DNA of 64,000 nt, from positions 117,828 through 181,827 of the forward strand of contig NZ_PIPI01000005.1 in the NCBI RefSeq assembly GCF_003987315.1. The letters are read 5' to 3'. The position numbers and the translations under genes are program-made. This stretch comes from Aliidiomarina haloalkalitolerans (lineage in GTDB: Bacteria > Pseudomonadota > Gammaproteobacteria > Enterobacterales > Alteromonadaceae). Of this stretch, positions 17,471 through 26,998 are shown piece by piece; positions within the stretch are counted from its first letter, which is position 1, and each line of letters starts with the position of its first letter. A model generated the notes under the pieces. The model ran no database searches. It was not told where the DNA came from and saw only the letters and a list, made by a program, of their open reading frames with translations.

Positions 17471-18418
17471 GTGAGCCAATGCCTTAAGGGCTTCTTTGTA
17501 GTCATTGTCGGGAAAAACGTCGAGTGCTTGAATCGCAAGATCGCGTTGTTCTAGCGCTTTGTTGCGGGTGTATTCGAGCGCTTGAGTCTCTTTCATTATG
17601 GTGAGAATTGGTTCGAGAGCATCGCGGCGACCGCCTTCTTCAATAGCGCTACGAATCAGTTCGGCGTTGTCGGCGTCGGTATTCCACATCGCGTATAACA
17701 GTGGTAGCGTTGGCTTGCCTTCAGCAAGATCGTCGCCGGCATCTTTGCCCATGGTCTCTGCATCCGAGGTATAGTCGAGCAGGTCGTCAACGAGTTGGAA
17801 CGCATTGCCTAAGTAACGGCCGTAATCGGCAGCTGCTTGTTCAATTTCCGCCGATTGGCCAGCTAGCACCGCCGATAACTGTGTCGCCGCCTCAAACAAC
17901 TTAGCGGTTTTGCTGTAAATCACTTGGAAGTAGGAGGCTTCTGTCGTGTTTGGGTCATTGCAGTTCATGAGCTGCAAAACTTCCCCTTCAGCGATGACGT
18001 TCGTGGCATCGGCAAGGACTTCAAGCACACGCATGCTTTCGGTTTTGACCATCAATTGAAATGCGCGAGTGTATAAAAAATCACCAACCAAGACGCTTGC
18101 TTCGTTACCGAACAGGGCATTCGCGGTGTCACGTCCGCGTCGAGTCATGGACTCGTCAACGACGTCGTCGTGTAACAGGGTGGCGGTATGAATAAATTCG
18201 ACAATCGCGGCGAGCAAATGATGTTTGTCGCCGTTGTAGCCAAGCGCTCGTGCTGCAAGAACCGCTAGTTGCGGACGCAGGCGCTTGCCACCACTGTTGA
18301 TAATGTAGAAACCCAGCTGATTGATCAGGGCGACGTCCGAGTTTAACTGTGCTGTGATAATGTTGTTCACAGCGTCCATATCGGCTTGATTGAGGGCGCG
18401 TACAGCAGCTAAATCCAT
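17447..18418 (-). CDS. ispB: Octaprenyl diphosphate synthase
   Basis: This trans-prenyltransferase builds the C40 side chain of ubiquinone and menaquinone from IPP. At 323 residues it matches E. coli IspB. The first aspartate-rich motif is LLHDDVVDESMTRRG (about residues 82-96), the lysine/arginine pair GGKRLRPQL is near residue 45, and the second aspartate motif is FQLVDDLLDYTSD (about 207-219). The chain-length region before the first motif has small residues, as long-chain synthases do. It diverges from rplU, the standard gammaproteobacterial arrangement. Confidence 0.97.
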   Translation of the reverse strand: MDLAAVRALNQADMDAVNNIITAQLNSDVALINQLGFYIINSGGKRLRPQLAVLAARALGYNGDKHHLLAAIVEFIHTATLLHDDVVDESMTRRGRDTANALFGNEASVLVGDFLYTRAFQLMVKTESMRVLEVLADATNVIAEGEVLQLMNCNDPNTTEASYFQVIYSKTAKLFEAATQLSAVLAGQSAEIEQAAADYGRYLGNAFQLVDDLLDYTSDAETMGKDAGDDLAEGKPTLPLLYAMWNTDADNAELIRSAIEEGGRRDALEPILTIMKETQALEYTRNKALEQRDLAIQALDVFPDNDYKEALKALAHLAVERVA

Positions 18419-18520
18419 GATATAATCGGCTCGTCTTTACAGATAATTTGCGGCTGATTTTACCTGAATTAAAAATTTCTGCCAGATTTCTTCGCCTTTG
18501 ATCATTTTTTGACTTTTTAC

Positions 18521-18549
18521 TTGCGTTGCGATCTGTTTTTCCGTAAAAT
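18521..18549 (+). promoter_or_regulatory. Probable sigma-70 promoter of rplU-rpmA
   Basis: TTGCGT at 18521-18526 and TAAAAT at 18544-18549 are separated by 17 bp, about 53 nt before the rplU start. Confidence 0.6.
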
Positions 18550-18601
18550 CCGCGGCCTGAATTAAGTTTGTTGCGCCTGTACAAGGCATGTGGAGAATAA
18601 T

Positions 18602-18913
18602 ATGTACGCGGTTTTTCAAAGTGGCGGTAAACAGCACCGTGTCACCGAGGGCCAGACCGTTCGCCTGGAAAAGCTCGAAGCAGCTACCGGTGATACAATC
18701 GAATTTGAGCAAGTGCTCATGCTCTCTGATGGTGAAAAAGTAACGATCGGCGCGCCTTTCGTTGCAGGTGGTAAAATTAAGGCTGAAGTTGTGACTCATG
18801 GCCGTGGTGATAAAGTGACGATCGTGAAGTTCCGTCGTCGTAAGCATCACCGCAAGCAGGCGGGTCACCGTCAGTGGTTCACTGAAGTGAAAATCACTGG
18901 CATCAGCGGTTAA
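18602..18913 (+). CDS. rplU: Ribosomal protein bL21
   Basis: This large-subunit protein binds 23S rRNA. The start is the ATG at 18602 (GGAG 7 nt upstream), giving [14 protein letters not shown], the universal bL21 start; 103 residues, as in E. coli. The basic tail [20 protein letters not shown] is the conserved rRNA-binding part. rpmA follows 15 nt downstream, then obgE after a terminator, the usual order. Confidence 0.99.
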   Translation: MYAVFQSGGKQHRVTEGQTVRLEKLEAATGDTIEFEQVLMLSDGEKVTIGAPFVAGGKIKAEVVTHGRGDKVTIVKFRRRKHHRKQAGHRQWFTEVKITGISG

Positions 18914-18928
18914 GAGGAGTAGAGACAC

Positions 18929-20460
<1,532 letters not shown>

Positions 20461-20463
20461 TAG

Positions 20464-20501
20464 AAACGGCAGCGTGCTTTCGAGCAGCTGCCGTTTTTTT
20501 G
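20464..20501 (+). terminator. Rho-independent terminator of obgE
   Basis: AAACGGCAGC (20464-20473) pairs with GCTGCCGTTT (20487-20496), followed by a T-run. Confidence 0.9.
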
Positions 20502-20559
20502 CCTAAAAACAAGTTACAATACAGTCTGTTACTTATAAAAATAACAATGAGCACAGCGC

Positions 20560-21069
20560 ATGCACATTTCTTTAATTGCCGCGATGGCGAATGATCGCGT
20601 GATTGGTAAGCAAGGCGATATGCCTTGGCACTTGCCTGGTGAATTGCAGTACTTCAAAAGCCTGACCATGGGCAAACCGATTGTCATGGGACGCAAGACC
20701 TTTGAGTCGATTGGCAGACCACTACCGGGTCGGCACAATATCGTCATTAGCCGCAACGCCGGCGACCTTCCGCAAGAAGTCACCGTGGTTGACTCCCCCG
20801 CAGCCGCAATTGCAGCTGCAAAGGCAGAAGCTGAGCGCAATGGCCAAACGCTGAATGAAATCATGATTATTGGCGGTGGGCAGATCTACCAAGCCTTTTT
20901 GCCGCTGGCAACGAGGCTGTACCTGACTCATATTGATTTAGAAGTAGACGGTGACACCTGGTTTCCTGAGTATCACCCTGAACAATGGCAACGCACCTTG
21001 CTTCGCGAGCAAGCGGTCGATGCTGAAAATACATTGGCCTATCACGGCTACCTATACGAAAAAAAGTAA
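20560..21069 (+). CDS. folA: Dihydrofolate reductase
   Basis: The enzyme reduces dihydrofolate to tetrahydrofolate with NADPH; with ThyA (at 44284) it closes the dTMP cycle. The 169-residue protein has ISLIAAMANDRVIGKQGDMPWHLPGELQYFK, in which the catalytic acid is Glu (about residue 28) where E. coli has Asp27; both acids are used in DHFRs. The NADPH motifs GRKTFESIGRPLPGR and IIGGGQIYQAFLP follow. The ATG at 20560 gives the usual start. It has a short intergenic gap on both sides and is monocistronic. Confidence 0.97.
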   Translation: MHISLIAAMANDRVIGKQGDMPWHLPGELQYFKSLTMGKPIVMGRKTFESIGRPLPGRHNIVISRNAGDLPQEVTVVDSPAAAIAAAKAEAERNGQTLNEIMIIGGGQIYQAFLPLATRLYLTHIDLEVDGDTWFPEYHPEQWQRTLLREQAVDAENTLAYHGYLYEKK

Positions 21070-21132
21070 GTTGTTGCTCGAACAATCAACAGAATAAGTA
21101 AAATATTAAGTACAACAAAAGTGAGAATAACA

Positions 21133-22611
21133 ATGACAACACTCGCAAAAGCGGCAATGAGCATTGCAGCGACGACAGCACTACTCGTTGTCCATGCAAT
21201 GAGCAATCCCGCATTCGCTAATAATCAGCGTTTAACGATGGAACCCTGCCACGTGCAAGGACTCGCTGAACAAGTCGAATGTGGATTTTATACCGTGCCA
21301 GAAAACTACGATGAACCACAAGGACGGACGCTCGACCTCTACGTGGTGCGTTTACCGGCGGTTAGTTCGGGACGGACTAGCGACCCAGTCTTCTTTTTAG
21401 CGGGTGGGCCAGGTCAAGCTGCTACCGAATTAACCGGTGTTGTAGCGCAGTTGTTTCGTGACGTACGGCAAACCCGCGATATCATTCTTGTTGACCAACG
21501 CGGTACTGGGCAGTCAAACCCGCTCGAATGCCCACTCGGCGATTTAGGTGACATGTTGGTGCCAGACGACCAAGTTGATCTGACTGGTATTGCTGCAGGC
21601 TGTGCGGCGGATATTCAAAGCCAACAAGAGATTGATTTTCAACACTACAATACAGTAAACGCTATTCGCGATTTCGATAGCGTCCGGGCTGCATTGGGCT
21701 ATCAGCAGGTCAATTTATATGGCGGCTCCTATGGCACACGCGCTGGACTGGTATGGATGCGCGAGAAACCTGAGACGCTGCGCAGTGTTGTACTTGATGG
21801 CCTCGCACCAACGCAAGTAGTGATTGGCCCGTTCGGGACGTTTAGCCAACGCGCATTTGATATTATGAACGCGGATTGTGCGGCCCAAGAAGGTTGTTTA
21901 GAAGAGTTTGGCGATATTAGTGCGACCTACTACGCATTGCGTGAGCAACTTCTTGAACAGCCGCAGCGTTTGACCATTCGTGATGCCCGCAGTGACGAAC
22001 CGCATGAAGTATTAGTGACCGCAACACGGTTAGCGAGCATTTTGCGTGCAGCCCTCTACTCACCGCGCTCACGGCAACTGATGCCACTGGCGATTCGCGA
22101 AGCGGCAAACGGCAACTGGCGACCCATTAGTGGTTTAGCGGGTAGTTTTGAAACCAATTCACCTTTGTACATGGGCCTGATGATGTCCGTGTTGTGCCAA
22201 GAAGACTTACCACGAGCAGACGCCGAATTATTGGCGCGCGATGCCGACAACCGCTTTATTGGCGGCAGTGTCGCACGTGAGTTTCAACGCATGTGTAACG
22301 GGTGGCCGGTAGAACCGCTCGCAGGTCTCGATCATGCACAACCTGTGTATAGCGAAATTCCGACCCTATTGTTGTCAGGTCGGCAAGACCCGGTCACGCC
22401 GCCAGAGTGGGGTGATTTAGCCGCAGAAACCTTACCAAACAGCCAGCATTTTGTAGCCGAACACGGTGGCCATACGATCTTTAGCCACACCTGTGCCAAC
22501 CGTATGATCGACCGCTTTTTACAGAACCCAACAGCGGAAGTGGATGGCAAGTGTTTGGAGCAAACACGGTTGTTACCGTTTGTACGCAACGTTAACGCAG
22601 CGGGGATGTAA
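21133..22611 (+). CDS. Secreted alpha/beta-hydrolase, tripeptidyl-aminopeptidase/S33 type
   Basis: The 492-residue exported hydrolase starts at the ATG at 21133; a GTG 12 nt earlier is possible. The signal peptide ends near NPAFA. The alpha/beta-hydrolase fold has the oxyanion loop FFLAGGPGQAA, the VDQRGTGQSNPL strand typical of proline iminopeptidase relatives, the nucleophile in LYGGSYGTRAG (Ser about residue 201), an acid Asp in LLSGRQDPVTPP (about 417) and the His in EHGGHTIFSH (about 447). The C-terminal TAP-like domain begins before that Asp. It probably cleaves N-terminal residues from peptides in the periplasm. The ABC genes start 2 nt after its stop, so it may be co-transcribed with them. 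Confidence 0.88.
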   Translation: MTTLAKAAMSIAATTALLVVHAMSNPAFANNQRLTMEPCHVQGLAEQVECGFYTVPENYDEPQGRTLDLYVVRLPAVSSGRTSDPVFFLAGGPGQAATELTGVVAQLFRDVRQTRDIILVDQRGTGQSNPLECPLGDLGDMLVPDDQVDLTGIAAGCAADIQSQQEIDFQHYNTVNAIRDFDSVRAALGYQQVNLYGGSYGTRAGLVWMREKPETLRSVVLDGLAPTQVVIGPFGTFSQRAFDIMNADCAAQEGCLEEFGDISATYYALREQLLEQPQRLTIRDARSDEPHEVLVTATRLASILRAALYSPRSRQLMPLAIREAANGNWRPISGLAGSFETNSPLYMGLMMSVLCQEDLPRADAELLARDADNRFIGGSVAREFQRMCNGWPVEPLAGLDHAQPVYSEIPTLLLSGRQDPVTPPEWGDLAAETLPNSQHFVAEHGGHTIFSHTCANRMIDRFLQNPTAEVDGKCLEQTRLLPFVRNVNAAGM

Positions 22612-22613
22612 GC

Positions 22614-23348
22614 ATGATTACTACACAAGGACTAGAGAAGTCTTATAAAGACGTAAAAGCGCTGCGTGGTTTGTCTTTCGAGGCAAAAGACGGCGAGATC
22701 ACTGGCTTGTTGGGCCCTAACGGCGCCGGCAAAACCACTTGTTTACGCAGTATCTATGGTTTAATTCATGCCGACCAAGGTACCGCAATGGTGGATCAAA
22801 TTGATGCCAGTCAAAAGCCATTGGAAGTGCGTCGGCGGATTGGTATTTTTCCCGATAAATTCGGTCTGCAAGAACGCCTAACCGCTCGCGAGCACATCGC
22901 GTATTTTGCTGCATTACATGGTTTGCATGGCAAAACCGGTGCCGAGGCAGTGCAGAAAGTCATCGACGACTTAGGTATGCAAGATATTGCCGACCGTAAA
23001 ACGGCCGGGTTTTCGCAAGGTCAACGCATGAAAGTGGCGCTCGGCCAGGCGATTGTGCACCAACCCCAAAACTTAATCCTCGACGAGCCGAGTCGTGGCC
23101 TTGACGTCATGAGTACACGGATCCTCCGTGAACTGCTTTACAGCCTGCGTGAGCAGGGGCGTTGCATCCTGTTTTCCAGCCATGTCATGCAAGAAGTCGC
23201 GGCACTCTGTGACCGCGTTGTGATTATGGTGGCAGGACAGGTCGTGGCGGAAGGAACACCGCAAGAGCTGTGTGAACGCACCGGCCAAAGCAGCTTTGAA
23301 GAAGCGTTTGTGCAGTTAATCGGAACCGAAGAGGGCATCATGCTATGA
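22614..23348 (+). CDS. ABC transporter ATP-binding protein, NatA-like
   Basis: The 244-residue ATPase has the full motif set: Walker A GPNGAGKTT (about residues 34-42), Q-loop near FPDKFGLQ, signature FSQGQRMKVALGQA (about 129-142), Walker B NLILDEPSRGLD, and the H-loop in LFSSHVMQE. The ILDEPSRGLDVMSTR form and the C-terminal GTPQELCE match NatA-type exporter ATPases. The stop overlaps the permease start by 4 nt (ATGA). Together they would make a heterotetrameric exporter. The substrate is unknown; NatAB of Bacillus exports sodium. Confidence 0.9.
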   Translation: MITTQGLEKSYKDVKALRGLSFEAKDGEITGLLGPNGAGKTTCLRSIYGLIHADQGTAMVDQIDASQKPLEVRRRIGIFPDKFGLQERLTAREHIAYFAALHGLHGKTGAEAVQKVIDDLGMQDIADRKTAGFSQGQRMKVALGQAIVHQPQNLILDEPSRGLDVMSTRILRELLYSLREQGRCILFSSHVMQEVAALCDRVVIMVAGQVVAEGTPQELCERTGQSSFEEAFVQLIGTEEGIML

Positions 23349-24487
23349 AATCGCTATTTTTTACTATCTGGCGCAAAGAGATGCTCGACGCGATTCGTGA
23401 TCGTCGTAGCCTCATGGCCGCTATGTCTTACGCATTTTTCGGACCGGTTTTAATGGCAGTCGCCTTTATGGCGATTATCAATGACGCAGTGTCTGAAAGC
23501 GATGTGTATGTGAATATCGAAGGTGCCGAATATGCGCCGGCATTTGTCGATTTTCTTGGCTCGCGGCGCATTTTTGCGGGTACAGAAGAGAATAAAGCAC
23601 GCGATATCGATGTCATTATTCCGCAGGATTACCAAGACAAGTTAGCGCGCGCAGAGATGATCAATATCGTCGTGCGAGCCGATTACTCAGTACGCAGTGA
23701 AAGTAGCCAGCGTAATCGCGTGGAAACTGCGATTCGCGAGTATAGCAGCACCATTGCCGCACAGCGTTTAACCTTGCGTGGTATTAGCGCTGAAGTGATT
23801 CGTCCGCTGGTGGTCGATAAACAAGACACAGCAACCAAAGAGTCACGTGCCGCTTTAATCTTGGGCACCGTCATGGTGTTTGTGTTGATGGCGATTTTCT
23901 TCTCCGGCATGAATGTAGCTATCGATACCAGTGCTGGTGAACGAGAACGTAACTCGCTAGAGTTTTTATTGGCCCAACCGATACCAACACATTGGCTAGT
24001 GATGGCGAAAGCCGGAGCTGCTGCCACCTTTGCGTTTGTGGGTGCGGTGCTGAGTATATTGATGATCCCGTTGGTGTTCGTGTTTGTACCACTGGAAAAA
24101 CTCGGAATTGAATTTAGCTTGTCAGCCGTGAGTCAGGCACAGATGATCGTGACCCTGATTCCGTTGGCCTTATTGGCGAGTATTTTGCAGCTGTTTGTGA
24201 GCTTCCGCGCGAAGTCATTTAAAGAAGCACAAACCTATATCTCGTTGGTGATGTTTATTCCAGTGGCAGTGATTTTCGGGATTGAATTCAGTCGCGTAGA
24301 GCATCCTTTATTGAGTGTGCTACCGGTAACCTCGCAGCACCAAATGTTACTCAATACCATAGGCGGCCAGGCCATTAATTGGCTGCACGTCGGCGTTGGC
24401 GGACTCGTCACTCTAGCGCTGACCGCCATATTGGTATGGGTAGTCACACGCATGCTGAAGAGTGAAAAAGTAATCTTTGGTTTATAA
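23345..24487 (+). CDS. ABC exporter permease, NatB/ABC-2 type
   Basis: The 380-residue permease has one N-terminal membrane helix (about 25-45), a large extracytoplasmic domain (about 48-170, ending SRAALILGTVMVFV) and then five helices to the C-terminus, the NatB/ABC-2 layout. The short motif AGERERNSLEFLLAQPI after the second helix is the coupling helix region shared by these permeases. It overlaps the ATPase gene by 4 nt. The partner hydrolase gene upstream hints at peptide or cell-envelope substrates, but this is only context. Confidence 0.88.
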   Translation: MKSLFFTIWRKEMLDAIRDRRSLMAAMSYAFFGPVLMAVAFMAIINDAVSESDVYVNIEGAEYAPAFVDFLGSRRIFAGTEENKARDIDVIIPQDYQDKLARAEMINIVVRADYSVRSESSQRNRVETAIREYSSTIAAQRLTLRGISAEVIRPLVVDKQDTATKESRAALILGTVMVFVLMAIFFSGMNVAIDTSAGERERNSLEFLLAQPIPTHWLVMAKAGAAATFAFVGAVLSILMIPLVFVFVPLEKLGIEFSLSAVSQAQMIVTLIPLALLASILQLFVSFRAKSFKEAQTYISLVMFIPVAVIFGIEFSRVEHPLLSVLPVTSQHQMLLNTIGGQAINWLHVGVGGLVTLALTAILVWVVTRMLKSEKVIFGL

Positions 24488-24514
24488 GTGAGAACGTTCG
24501 ATTAGGAATTTTCC

Positions 24515-25843
24515 ATGTATGATCCACTGACAAGCAAAACCATACCGGCGTTTCATGAAGCCGGTATGGCAACTTACTGGCAAGCCGTGACACCGTTTCC
24601 GGACTCGGATTCGGTGGCCTTGCCTGCACAAGCTGATGTAGTTGTGATCGGTGCTGGTTATACCGGCCTGAATGCGGCAGCGACGTTAGCAAAAGAGTAT
24701 AACAAACAAGTTGTTTTACTAGAGGCTGGCAGCATTGGTGCCGGTGCAAGCTCGCGGAATGCGGGCTTTTTATTGCCCGGTACCGGCCGCTTAGGTTTTC
24801 AAGACTACCGCAATAAATATGGCGTCGACGTTGCACAAGCAGTGCAAAACGAGTTTGCCGCCAGTATCGCCCATGTCCACGAAGCCATTGATCACAGTGA
24901 GTATCATTGTGACTTCACGCATGCCCGTTATTTGCGTATTGCCCACAATGCCAAAGCGGCACAGCTGTTACAGCAGCAACAGCCAGCCTATCAACCGACT
25001 CTGTTGGACGCTGAATGGCTAACGGCTGACAGCCTAAAACAGCAAATCCAAGGTTTGCCGTGGGGTCATGGTGGTTTAGCCTTAACCCCAGCTGCAGCCT
25101 TGAATCCACGGGCCTTAACCGCGGTGTATTTAGAACAAGCGAAAGCCGCTGGTGTGAGTATCGTGACGGGCCATCCAGTCACCCATTGGCAAGCACTAGG
25201 GGACGGTACACACGAACTCGAAGCAGCCGGCTCGACGATTCGTTGTCAACAGGTTCTGGTTTGTACCAATGGCTATTTACCGGCGCAGCCATTTGCCGAT
25301 ATTAGCCAACGACAATTTCCGGTCTTGTCGAGTATCTTGGTTAGCCGACCATTGAATGCAGTTGAGCAACAAATGCTCGGCTTAACCGTTAATGATCTGG
25401 TGATGGACACGCGCTTACTGAAATACTATTACCGCTTATTACCTGACGGTCGCATATTATTCGGCGGACGTGGTGCCGTGCGTGGTCAAGACGCCGATAG
25501 CGGTAAACAACGCCAACGGCTGGAACGAGCTTTGGTACAAACCTTCCCACAATTGGAAGGCTTGTATGCGGACTATTTCTGGAGTGGTTGGATTTCGGTA
25601 GCACTCGATTCGATGCCAAGAGTTTTTAGCCCCAGCCCTGGCGTATTTACCAGTGCCGGTTATTGTGGTGCAGGTGTTGCGTTTGCAAGCCTAGCCGGCA
25701 AGCGCCTAGCTCAATTAGCCGCAGGGGAAACCTTACCAGCCTTGCCGTTTTATCAGACCCCGTTACCGAAATACCCCATGCCACAATTCAGACGAGTGGC
25801 ACTGCGAGGCTTATATCAATGGCAACGCTGGTTCGGCTCTTAG
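24515..25843 (+). CDS. FAD-dependent amine oxidoreductase (DAO family, PuuB-like)
   Basis: The 442-residue flavoprotein has the dinucleotide fold ADVVVIGAGYTGLNAAATLA (about residues 38-57), the conserved E of VVLLEAG, and ASSRNAGFLLPG, the typical FAD-contact motif of glycine/sarcosine oxidase relatives such as gamma-glutamylputrescine oxidase. The C-terminal FAD motif is VFTSAGYCGAGVAFASLAGKRLA. An N-terminal extension (MYDPLTSKTIPAFHEAG) fits the PuuB group. The substrate is probably a secondary or polyamine-type amine; no puu genes are beside it. It is 27 nt downstream of the ABC permease and convergent with the GNAT gene. Confidence 0.87.
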   Translation: MYDPLTSKTIPAFHEAGMATYWQAVTPFPDSDSVALPAQADVVVIGAGYTGLNAAATLAKEYNKQVVLLEAGSIGAGASSRNAGFLLPGTGRLGFQDYRNKYGVDVAQAVQNEFAASIAHVHEAIDHSEYHCDFTHARYLRIAHNAKAAQLLQQQQPAYQPTLLDAEWLTADSLKQQIQGLPWGHGGLALTPAAALNPRALTAVYLEQAKAAGVSIVTGHPVTHWQALGDGTHELEAAGSTIRCQQVLVCTNGYLPAQPFADISQRQFPVLSSILVSRPLNAVEQQMLGLTVNDLVMDTRLLKYYYRLLPDGRILFGGRGAVRGQDADSGKQRQRLERALVQTFPQLEGLYADYFWSGWISVALDSMPRVFSPSPGVFTSAGYCGAGVAFASLAGKRLAQLAAGETLPALPFYQTPLPKYPMPQFRRVALRGLYQWQRWFGS

Positions 25844-25860
25844 TCACTAGCGAGCGAGGA

Positions 25861-26427
25861 TTAAAAGCGCAAGAGCATTTCGGCGGCTGTGCAATAGCAG
25901 TCGCCGTCGCACACCGGACAATAATAACCCTCGTCTAACGAAGACTGCAGCCAACGATTTTGATGTTCCGCAATCAGTTCGCCACCACAGCGACTAAAGT
26001 ATTCAAATGCGCTGTTGTTTGGACTTTGTTTCCAAATATGCGCCAAACCACCTAAACAACCCGCACCTTGTGCTTCGATAATGGAGTGCATCAGCAATGA
26101 CTTGCCCACGCCACCACCCTGAAAATCCGGGTCGACTGCGGAGCATTTGAAATAACACAGTTCGTCAGCGCTAAACGGCCACTTCTCAGGCGTGCAATGC
26201 TGATCGACGGGCCACTGATTCGGCGCAAAGGTAATACGAATACCCACAAGTTCATCGTCGGCATACGCAAGCCAATGCAAATTGCGCCCACACTCGGTTT
26301 GGCCGCGTGCATAAAAATCAGCCAAATTTTCCGGCGTCAAATAATTCTCACCATGCACTTTATTCCCCAGCTCGATTACCGCCTCAAAATCCGTCTCTTG
26401 CATCTGCCGAAAACTTAACCGTGCCAT
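25861..26427 (-). CDS. GNAT-family N-acetyltransferase with a cysteine-rich tail
   Basis: The 188-residue acetyltransferase has FRQMQETDFEAVIELGNKVH at the front, the central beta strand CSAVDPDFQGGGVGKSLLMH with the acetyl-CoA loop (Q-G-G-G-V-G, about 103-108), and NNSAFEYFSRCGGELI, the last GNAT strand/helix. The C-terminus ends YYCPVCDGDCYC, a C-x2-C-x3-C-x-C cluster that could hold zinc and is not part of the basic fold. The target is unknown. It is convergent with the flavoprotein gene and its promoter lies against the repeat block at 26.5 kb. Confidence 0.82.
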   Translation of the reverse strand: MARLSFRQMQETDFEAVIELGNKVHGENYLTPENLADFYARGQTECGRNLHWLAYADDELVGIRITFAPNQWPVDQHCTPEKWPFSADELCYFKCSAVDPDFQGGGVGKSLLMHSIIEAQGAGCLGGLAHIWKQSPNNSAFEYFSRCGGELIAEHQNRWLQSSLDEGYYCPVCDGDCYCTAAEMLLRF

Positions 26428-26514
26428 ACGCCCACTCTCTCATTATTATTTGCGCCATTATACCTAGTCGAGGATGGCTTAGACAATGGCTGCGCATTCA
26501 GCTTCCGTGCTACC

Positions 26515-26605
26515 GAGGGGCTCATTCTGAGATCGCTCAAGTACATCCGTGTAGCGCTATGGCGTCGCCATCCATGGCGACGACATTCTCAGAACGAGCC
26601 CCTCG
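26515..26605. repeat. Hairpin element A (left member of a bipartite inverted repeat)
   Basis: An outer stem at 26515-26532 pairs with 26588-26605 (CGAGGGGCTC/GAGCCCCTCG plus more). It encloses a 58-bp core (26531-26588) that contains its own palindrome, GTCGCCAT/ATGGCGAC. The core recurs in inverted orientation at 26779-26836 with 56 of 58 bases matching. No transposase lies nearby. It looks like a REP/BIME- or ERIC-type intergenic element; function unknown. Confidence 0.8.
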
Positions 26606-26968
26606 TCCGCACTTGCGCTTAGTGCTGTGCGGCCTCCGAGCAGCACACCGCAGTAAAGAGAAAACAGGAGGTGTCCGTATCGCTCACAGCAGTAAAGAGC
26701 GAGCAGGTGGCGCCCGCATCGTTCACCGCAGCAATGAGCGAGCAGGTGGCGCGAGCGTTGAGGCGGAACCCATTTGACGAATGTCGTCGCCATGGATGGC
26801 GACGCCATAGCGATACATGGATGTACTTGAGCGATCGACAAATGGGTTCCGGTAAAACGCGGAAGCCACCTAGCACCGATCTCTCAGCGGTGGGCGGTAC
26901 GGGCGCCACCTAGCGCCGCTCTCGCAGCGGTGTGCGGTACGTTAGCCACCCAGCACCGCAGCGGTGGG
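26606..26968. repeat. Degenerate tandem repeats between and after the hairpin elements
   Basis: Between the hairpins (26606-26764) runs a degenerate repeat with the recurring pieces CACCGCAG, AAAGAG, GAGCAGGTGGCGC and CGCATCG. After element B (26866-26968) are about three copies of a roughly 40-bp unit containing CACCTAGC and GCAGCGGTG. Open frames across this region (for example 26307-26777 on + and 26557-26841 on -) are made of these repeats and are not supported as genes. The 569 bp from 26428 to 26996 therefore hold no gene, only repeats and the ahcY terminator. Confidence 0.7.
26765..26850. repeat. Hairpin element B (right member of the bipartite inverted repeat)
   Basis: The same 58-bp core as element A lies here in reverse complement (26779-26836). 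It is framed by a different outer stem: GGAACCCATTTG (26765-26776) pairs with CAAATGGGTTCC (26839-26850). Core shared, outer stem changed: the pairing is kept while the sequence differs. Confidence 0.8.
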
Positions 26969-26971
26969 CAC

Positions 26972-26998
26972 AAAAAAGGGGCGGAAGCCCCTTTTTTT
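26972..26998 (-). terminator. Rho-independent terminator of ahcY
   Basis: AAAAAAGGGGC (26972-26982) pairs with GCCCCTTTTTT around GGAA. It overlaps the end of ahcY and has U-runs in both directions, so it can also stop transcription from the repeat region. Confidence 0.85.

Noticed and set aside
26307..26913. Several open frames of 70-156 codons across the repeat block
   Set aside because: They are made of the hairpins and degenerate repeats, lie on both strands over each other and have no family features.
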